From RGIG1993 sp964564225 (GTDB taxonomy: Bacteria; Bacillota; Clostridia; Oscillospirales; CAG-272), in NCBI GenBank assembly GCA_964564225.1, contig CAZMAF010000052.1:1-10567 (forward strand): a stretch of DNA of 10,567 nt. Direction: 5' to 3'. Of the stretch, positions 6,347 to 10,567 are shown piece after piece (the first letter of the stretch is position 1; each line of letters starts with the position of its first letter). Made by a program: the position numbers and the translations under genes. The notes under the pieces were generated by a model. The model was given only the letters and a program-made list of their open reading frames with translations, was not told the DNA's origin and searched no databases.

Positions 6347-7681
6347 ATGAATCTTCCGCTTACGGTAATTAAGATTCTTGGGCATCTTATAGATGCAGGA
6401 TATGCAGCTTATGCTGTCGGCGGTTGTGTCAGAGACCTTATTCTTGGCTGTCAGCCTGATGACTATGATATTGCCACGTCTGCGACGCCTGATGAAGTTA
6501 AGGAGGTTTTTGGCGATTGTCACGTAATAGAAACGGGTATACGGCACGGAACTGTTACGGTTGTATACGAGGGAGTACCGTATGAAATCACGACTTTTCG
6601 GTCGGAATCTACCTACTCCGATGCCAGACACCCCGATGCCGTTTTATTTACAGAGCATATAGAGGACGATCTTTCGCGGCGCGATTTTACAGTGAATGCC
6701 ATGGCGCTTTCCAAAGAGGGAAGGCTTGTTGATATATATTCCGGGGAACGTGATCTTGAAAATCGGGTGCTTCGCTGTGTCGGTGATCCGTACGAACGGT
6801 TTTCGGAGGATGCGCTCCGCATTTTGCGCTTGATTCGTTTTGCATCGGTTTTGGATTTTACGATTGATGAAAAAACCGAGGCGGCGGCACGGCTGCTTGC
6901 GCCTTCGCTTTCTAAAGTGAGTGTTGAGCGTATCGCGCAGGAGATAAATAAATTGTTGCTCGGCAAGGGCGTATTTCGGGTTCTTACAGCTTACGTTGAT
7001 ATTATTGGCGTTGTAATTCCTGAATTATTGCCGATGAAGAATTTTGATCAACATAATTTTCACCACTGTTACGATGTTTTTACCCATACGGCTAAAGCTG
7101 TGGAATGTGTTAAGCCCAAAAAGCATTTGCGTCTTGCGGCGCTTTTGCACGACATTGGCAAGCCATCTACGTTTACACAGGATGAAAATGGCATCGGGCA
7201 TTTTTATTCACATGCATCTGTCAGCTGCGATTTTGCCGACGCAATATTAACACGCTTTAAATATGATAATAAAACCAAGGATACTGTGTCACGTTTGGTG
7301 AAGTGGCATGATACGGTCATTGAGGCGAATGAAAAGGCAGTAAAGCGTGCACTTTCCAAAATGACCCCTGACTTTTTTTATGATCTGATCGCTTTGAAAC
7401 GTGCCGATAATCTTGCGCAACATTCGGATTTTCATATAAGGCAGTCTTATTATGATGAGCTTGAAGCAATCGCTTCAGACATACTTGCACGGCAAGATTG
7501 TTTGTCGTTAGCAAGTTTAGCAATAAAAGGCGGCGATCTTGTTTCACTTGGCATACCGATTGGCAGGGAAATTGGCAGACTTTTGAATCTTGCGCTTGCG
7601 GAGGTTGTTCAAGACCGTATTCCGAATGAGCGAGAGTTGTTACTTGATTTTGTAAAGAAAAATATGAATACAGAGGTGTAA
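6347..7681 (+). CDS. cca: CCA tRNA nucleotidyltransferase (HD-domain type)
   Basis: Adds or repairs the 3' CCA end of tRNAs without a template. The protein has 444 residues. The class II nucleotidyltransferase head shows VGGCVRD (24-30) with the metal-binding D-Y-D (39-41), then RRDFTVNAMA (111-120) and the nucleotide-recognition motif EDALR (154-158) inside a neck-domain block ending in IRFAS. Residues 236-330 carry an HD domain (H247, H268-D269 in LLHDIGKP), as in many clostridial CCA enzymes. The ATG at 6347 has AAAGGAG (6333-6339) 7 nt upstream; the longer in-frame start at 6299 lies on the promoter itself. It is the first gene of an operon otherwise devoted to nucleoside salvage. An enzyme limited to A- or CC-addition cannot be fully excluded by eye. 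Confidence 0.93.
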   Translation: MNLPLTVIKILGHLIDAGYAAYAVGGCVRDLILGCQPDDYDIATSATPDEVKEVFGDCHVIETGIRHGTVTVVYEGVPYEITTFRSESTYSDARHPDAVLFTEHIEDDLSRRDFTVNAMALSKEGRLVDIYSGERDLENRVLRCVGDPYERFSEDALRILRLIRFASVLDFTIDEKTEAAARLLAPSLSKVSVERIAQEINKLLLGKGVFRVLTAYVDIIGVVIPELLPMKNFDQHNFHHCYDVFTHTAKAVECVKPKKHLRLAALLHDIGKPSTFTQDENGIGHFYSHASVSCDFADAILTRFKYDNKTKDTVSRLVKWHDTVIEANEKAVKRALSKMTPDFFYDLIALKRADNLAQHSDFHIRQSYYDELEAIASDILARQDCLSLASLAIKGGDLVSLGIPIGREIGRLLNLALAEVVQDRIPNERELLLDFVKKNMNTEV

Positions 7682-7684
7682 AAC

Positions 7685-8368
7685 ATGGAACTTAAAACTA
7701 TTTTATCCCGTTGCGATCATACGCTTCTCGGTGTGGATGCGACCTGGTCGGACATTAAGGCAATTTGCGATGACGGTATCCGATATAAAACCGCATCGGT
7801 ATGTATTCCGCCGGCATTTGTTAAAAAGGCTAAGGAATACGTCGGGGATACGCTTGCTATATGCACGGTAATCGGTTTTCCCAACGGTTATAATTCGACT
7901 GCCGCTAAGGTTTTTGAAACCGAGGACGCGATCCGCGCGGGCGCTGACGAGATTGATATGGTTATCGCCATCGGCAGATTGAAGGCGAAAGAATACGATT
8001 ACGTCAGAGATGAGATTGCTGCCATCAAAAAGGCATGCGGCGATAAGATTCTCAAGGTGATCATCGAAACCTGTCTTCTTACCGAAGAAGAAAAGATTGT
8101 GATGTGCAAACTTGTTACTGAGGCAGGTGCAGATTATATTAAGACTTCTACCGGTTTTTCCAAAGCGGGCGCAACACGCGAAGACGTAGCATTGATGAAA
8201 GCAAACGTCGGCGACGGCGTTAAGGTCAAGGCGGCGGGCGGTATTGCTTCCTTGAAGGATGCTGAAGATATGATCGCGCTTGGTGCTGACCGTCTTGGTA
8301 CGAGCCGCATCGTTAAGCTTGCAAAAGCGAATGCCGCTGCTTCTGATTCTGAAGATACTTCTTATTAA
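7685..8368 (+). CDS. deoC: Deoxyribose-phosphate aldolase
   Basis: Cleaves 2-deoxyribose-5-phosphate to glyceraldehyde-3-phosphate and acetaldehyde in the cytoplasm, feeding deoxynucleoside sugar into glycolysis. It has 227 residues, close to the family norm, with a TIM barrel. The Schiff-base lysine is K153 in YIKTSTGFSKAGAT, the second active-site lysine is K182 in VKAAGGI, and the catalytic aspartate is D91 in EIDMVIAIG (family members usually have N where this one has A95). The phosphate-site region is GADRLGTSR near the C-terminus. The start lies 3 nt after the cca stop, with AGAGG (7672-7676) inside the end of cca. The C-terminal residues EDTSY and the stop codon are encoded by the first unit of a 20-bp tandem repeat, so the tail after ASDS may be recently altered. 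Confidence 0.96.
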   Translation: MELKTILSRCDHTLLGVDATWSDIKAICDDGIRYKTASVCIPPAFVKKAKEYVGDTLAICTVIGFPNGYNSTAAKVFETEDAIRAGADEIDMVIAIGRLKAKEYDYVRDEIAAIKKACGDKILKVIIETCLLTEEEKIVMCKLVTEAGADYIKTSTGFSKAGATREDVALMKANVGDGVKVKAAGGIASLKDAEDMIALGADRLGTSRIVKLAKANAAASDSEDTSY

Positions 8369-8410
8369 TTGAAGACACTTCTTATTAATTGAAGACACTT
8401 CTTATTAATT
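8351..8410. repeat. Three tandem copies of a 20-bp repeat at the deoC-deoD junction
   Basis: The unit is GAAGACACTTCTTATTAATT at 8371-8390 and 8391-8410. The copy at 8351-8370 differs by one base (GAAGATACTT). The deoC stop codon (8366-8368) lies in the first copy, so changes in copy number would alter only the spacer before deoD. Each unit holds GAAG-ACA-CTTC flanked by TTAAT and ATTAA, so the transcript could form small overlapping hairpins just before the deoD ribosome binding site (8411-8420). Confidence 0.95.
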
Positions 8411-8426
8411 AAGGAAAGGAAATATC

Positions 8427-9140
8427 ATGAAAGCTCCTACACCTCATATCGCCGCTCGGGTCGGCGATTTTGCTAAAACCGTATTGATGCCCGGCGATCC
8501 CAAACGCGCGAAATTTATTGTTGATACCTATCTTGAAAATGCAGTTCTTGTAAATGACGTGCGCGGTGTGCAGGGTTACACCGGCTTTTATAAGGGCAAG
8601 CGTGTTTCCGTTATGGCTTCGGGTATGGGAATGGCATCAATCGGCATTTATTCTCATGAACTTTATCATGCATTTGGCGTAGAGTCGATCATTCGCGTTG
8701 GCACGTGCGGTTCTTTTCATAAGGATTTGCATATCCGTGATATTGCCATTGCAATGGGTGCATGCACTAACTCGAATTATCCCGCTTCCTTCTGTATGCC
8801 CGGTCAGTTTGCGCCGATTGCTGATTTTTCGCTGGTGCGCGCCGCAGTTGAAAACTGTGAAGCTAAGGGATTGCGCTATCAGGTGGGTAATATGTTTTCT
8901 TCCGACGTTTTTTATAATTTGCCCGGCAAGGATATGGAATGGGCAAAGATGGGCGTTTTGGGCGTAGAAATGGAGGCTGCCGCACTGTACTGTAATGCCG
9001 CAGCCGCAGGGAAGAAAGCGCTTTGTATCTGCTCGGTTACTGACCATTTTGTGAACGAAGGGGAAGTGATGTCGCCTGAAGACCGTCAGCTTTCCTTGAC
9101 ACAGATGATCGAGGTAGCTCTTGACATCGCGGAGGAATAA
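8427..9140 (+). CDS. deoD: Purine-nucleoside phosphorylase, hexameric (DeoD) type
   Basis: Reversibly phosphorolyses purine (deoxy)nucleosides to free base and (deoxy)ribose-1-phosphate. At 237 residues it is the standard length for the bacterial hexameric NP-I family. Phosphate-binding residues are visible as MPGDPKRA (21-28), R46 and RVGTCGS (90-96; R90). His7 matches the residue donated by the neighbouring subunit. The ribose- and base-binding block is GVEMEAAALY (179-188), and the catalytic acid is D206 in SVTDHF, replacing the more usual SDH. The ATG at 8427 follows AAGGAAAGGA (8411-8420) by 6 nt, directly behind the 20-bp repeats. It works with deoC once a phosphopentomutase, not in this window, converts the 1-phosphate to the 5-phosphate. 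Confidence 0.96.
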   Translation: MKAPTPHIAARVGDFAKTVLMPGDPKRAKFIVDTYLENAVLVNDVRGVQGYTGFYKGKRVSVMASGMGMASIGIYSHELYHAFGVESIIRVGTCGSFHKDLHIRDIAIAMGACTNSNYPASFCMPGQFAPIADFSLVRAAVENCEAKGLRYQVGNMFSSDVFYNLPGKDMEWAKMGVLGVEMEAAALYCNAAAAGKKALCICSVTDHFVNEGEVMSPEDRQLSLTQMIEVALDIAEE

Positions 9141-9141
9141 A

Positions 9142-9558
9142 ATGATAGCACCTTCCGATTTTCATTCGCTTCTCGCGTTTGCCGATGAGGCGAGAAAAAA
9201 TAGTTATGCGCCATATTCAAGCTTCCGTGTCGGGGCGGCGCTGCTTTCCGAAAACGGTAAAGTGTATCTTGGCTGCAACGTGGAAAACGCTTCCTATGGC
9301 GCTACGTGCTGTGCCGAGCGTACCGCGCTGTTTGCGGCGATTTCAAATGGCGAAAGAAGCTTTCGGGCTTTGGCGCTTGTTGGCGGTAAGGATGAAGACG
9401 GTGACGACGGTATTTTCCCCTGCGGCATCTGCCGTCAGGCGCTTGCCGAATTTTGTCCCTCTGATATGCCGATCGTTGTAAAATACGGAAATGCTTATAA
9501 GGTGTTCGCGCTTTCTGATCTTTTGCCGAAAGCGTTTACGCCAAACGATCTTAAATAA
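9142..9558 (+). CDS. cdd: Cytidine deaminase
   Basis: Hydrolytic deamination of cytidine and deoxycytidine to uridine and deoxyuridine, for pyrimidine salvage. The protein has 138 residues, the size of the small homotetrameric enzymes. Zinc ligands are C57 in CAERTA and C94 and C97 in PCGICRQ, with E59 as the proton shuttle. The substrate-binding FRVGAAL (28-34) and GCNVENASYG (44-53) are intact. The ATG at 9142 lies 1 nt after the deoD stop, and GGAGGA (9131-9136) is inside the end of deoD, so translation is coupled; an in-frame TTG at 9121 lacks such a site. It is the last gene of the operon, followed by a strong terminator. Confidence 0.96.
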   Translation: MIAPSDFHSLLAFADEARKNSYAPYSSFRVGAALLSENGKVYLGCNVENASYGATCCAERTALFAAISNGERSFRALALVGGKDEDGDDGIFPCGICRQALAEFCPSDMPIVVKYGNAYKVFALSDLLPKAFTPNDLK

Positions 9559-9562
9559 GGTT

Positions 9563-9602
9563 AAAACACCGTTCTGCATTCATTGCGGAACGGTGTTTTT
9601 GT
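9563..9602 (+). terminator. Rho-independent terminator of the nucleoside operon
   Basis: AAAACACCGTTCTGC (9563-9577) pairs with GCGGAACGGTGTTTT (9585-9599), a 15-bp stem with one T-G pair and a 7-nt loop, followed by more Ts. It starts 4 nt after the cdd stop codon. Confidence 0.93.
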
Positions 9603-9690
9603 GTCAAAAAACTGTCTGAATACTGCCAAAAGGTATATATTCTGAAAAAATGCGACGGAATTAAATTTGACGGCATTAAAGAAAAAAATT

Positions 9691-9715
9691 TCAAGTTTTT
9701 TTAAAAAACACTTGA
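9691..9715. promoter_or_regulatory. Imperfect 25-bp palindrome overlapping the -35 box
   Basis: TCAAGT (9691-9696) and ACTTGA (9710-9715) flank a T-run and an A-run; 11 of 12 position pairs are complementary around base 9703. The right arm includes the first four bases of the TTGACA box. It could be a regulator site, or the A/T runs could act as an upstream promoter element. No binding protein can be named. Confidence 0.4.
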
Positions 9716-9738
9716 CAAAATGCGGGGGGGGGTATAAT
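9712..9738 (+). promoter_or_regulatory. Promoter of the LRR protein gene with a G9-containing 15-nt spacer
   Basis: Both boxes are perfect consensus, TTGACA (9712-9717) and TATAAT (9733-9738), but the spacer is only 15 nt and nine of those are an unbroken G run (9724-9732). Two extra Gs would give the optimal 17-nt spacing. The predicted start of transcription is near 9745. Confidence 0.8.
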
Positions 9739-9749
9739 AAAGAGAAATT

Positions 9750-9765
9750 ATTTTATATATAAAAT
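9750..9765. promoter_or_regulatory. Perfect 16-bp palindrome in the leader of the LRR gene
   Basis: ATTTTATATATAAAAT is a perfect inverted repeat just after the predicted transcription start. It could be a weak leader hairpin that stabilises the mRNA, or an operator. Its pure A/T content also makes chance symmetry plausible. Confidence 0.35.
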
Positions 9766-9795
9766 TTTTTATGTATAAACCATAGGAGGAAAACA

Positions 9796-10567
9796 ATGAA
9801 AAAAATCGTTTGTGTCATTTTCGCGCTGATTGCTATTCTGGCATTGGTGGGGCTGACTGCATTTGCGGCGAGCTCTGAAACCATCCAAGAAGAAACTCTG
9901 AGTCTTGAAGATGGCGAAAATTATCGCTTTTACCATCAAAACAGGGCGAATGCAGATGACAATCTGCTGGATCACCGTATTGTGGCGGTAATCAGTGAAG
10001 AGTGGCTGAATAGCGTTGAATTTTTGGATATCAAGCTGGTTTTCACGGACGGTACGAGTACCCGTGTGTTCAACGATTTATCCTTGACGGTATATAAACG
10101 GGTAACCGGCAATACCTCTGAGGGCAAGATCGTATATACGGCAGAGGAGGGGTGCGTACTTCTTGGTTACGTCGTAACCGGTGCGCCCAGGATGTTTGAA
10201 CCGACAAATTGTATTATTGATACCGAAGACTCATATAGCGAAGGTTTGCTTTATGAATTGCAGGATGACGGAACTTATGCGGTAACCGGTCTTGGCGAGT
10301 GCGCCGATACTGAAATTAGTATTCCGCCTATGTATCAAGGCAAGCTTGTAACGAGCATTGGTGACTATGCGTTCTGGTATTGTAGGAGCCTTACGAGTAT
10401 CACGATTCCCGATAGCGTAACGAGCATTGGTAAAGAGGCGTTCTTTGGTTGCAGTAGCCTTACGAGCATCACAATTCCCGATAGCGTAACGAGCATTGGT
10501 AACTATGCGTTTGGTTCTTGCACCAGCCTTACGAGCATCACGATTCCTGATAGCGTAACGAGCATTG
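9796..10567 (+). CDS. Secreted BspA-like leucine-rich-repeat protein (5' part, runs off the window)
   Basis: The frame is open for 257 codons from the ATG at 9796 to the window end with no stop, so the C-terminus and any wall anchor are unseen. AGGAGG (9784-9789) lies 6 nt upstream. Residues 1-24 are a signal peptide (MKKIVCVIFALIAILALVGL, then TAFA before the cleavage site). Residues 25-172 are an N-terminal region I do not recognise. From about residue 175 run 23-residue repeats such as LTSITIPDSVTSIGNYAF, the Treponema pallidum/BspA type of leucine-rich repeat (LRR_5). In characterised relatives such proteins are surface-exposed and bind host proteins or other bacteria; that role is only inferred here. 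Transcription comes from a promoter with a poly-G spacer and may be phase variable. Confidence 0.9.
   Translation, partial: MKKIVCVIFALIAILALVGLTAFAASSETIQEETLSLEDGENYRFYHQNRANADDNLLDHRIVAVISEEWLNSVEFLDIKLVFTDGTSTRVFNDLSLTVYKRVTGNTSEGKIVYTAEEGCVLLGYVVTGAPRMFEPTNCIIDTEDSYSEGLLYELQDDGTYAVTGLGECADTEISIPPMYQGKLVTSIGDYAFWYCRSLTSITIPDSVTSIGKEAFFGCSSLTSITIPDSVTSIGNYAFGSCTSLTSITIPDSVTSI
10318..10567 (+). repeat. 69-bp tandem repeats encoding 23-residue LRR units
   Basis: A diverged first unit (10318-10386) is followed by units at 10387-10455 and 10456-10524 and a cut one from 10525. In the last three, the first 45 bases, coding for S-L-T-S-I-T-I-P-D-S-V-T-S-I-G, differ by only one to three bases, while the rest of each unit varies. 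Such similarity at DNA level points to recent unit duplication or gene conversion. Confidence 0.93.

Noticed and set aside
7703..8398. 231-codon minus-strand frame opposite deoC
   Set aside because: It is a shadow of a clearly recognisable enzyme gene, with no motif or ribosome binding site of its own.
8351..8410. CRISPR-like reading of the 20-bp repeats
   Set aside because: The units are directly adjacent with no spacers, and too short and A/T-rich for CRISPR repeats.

Overview
The window looks like a low-to-moderate GC, Gram-positive chromosome, most probably an uncultured gut-type member of the Clostridia (Oscillospirales-like). The reasons are strong AGGAGG-type ribosome binding sites, sigma-A type promoters with TTGACA/TATAAT-like boxes, the compact cca-deoC-deoD-cdd cluster, a BspA-type leucine-rich-repeat surface protein and a Thr-rich M6-like lipoprotein. 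The lineage is inferred from gene style only. There are no tRNA or rRNA genes, no CRISPR array and no recognisable insertion sequence.

Layout. Bases 1-360 hold two imperfect copies of an unrecognised repeat and no convincing gene. A monocistronic LysR-type regulator (561-1448, +) has its own promoter and ends in a bidirectional-looking terminator. Bases 1501-1799 hold no intact gene, only open-frame scraps on the minus strand. A minus-strand operon follows (3823 down to 1800): a TetR-type repressor, an ABC ATPase and an ABC-2 permease, with 3-nt and -4-nt junctions. Its promoter (TTGACA-17-TAAAAT) is followed at once by a palindrome that is a good candidate for the TetR operator. The unit looks like a self-regulated efflux system.

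Next, also on the minus strand, is a 671-residue secreted lipoprotein with an M6 (immune inhibitor A-like) metallopeptidase domain (5939 down to 3924), with its own promoter and terminator. On the plus strand, a tightly packed operon encodes the CCA-adding enzyme (cca), deoxyribose-phosphate aldolase (deoC), purine nucleoside phosphorylase (deoD) and cytidine deaminase (cdd), and ends in a strong terminator. The last three form a (deoxy)nucleoside salvage route. DeoD releases purine bases and (deoxy)ribose-1-phosphate, Cdd converts (deoxy)cytidine to (deoxy)uridine, and DeoC cleaves deoxyribose-5-phosphate to glyceraldehyde-3-phosphate and acetaldehyde. The phosphopentomutase needed to link DeoD to DeoC is not in the window. 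The window ends inside a secreted BspA-like leucine-rich-repeat protein (9796 onward, +).

The most interesting pattern is that both exported proteins are tied to G/C homopolymers. A G9 tract fills most of an unusually short (15-nt) promoter spacer in front of the LRR protein. C7 and C8 tracts lie in the linker-coding part of the M6 lipoprotein gene, where a one-base slip in either direction meets a stop within about 20 codons. This is the architecture of contingency (phase-variable) surface loci: one candidate transcriptional switch and one candidate translational switch. Short tandem duplications (20 bp x3 between deoC and deoD; 21 bp x2 just upstream of the cca promoter) add to the evidence of replication slippage in this region.
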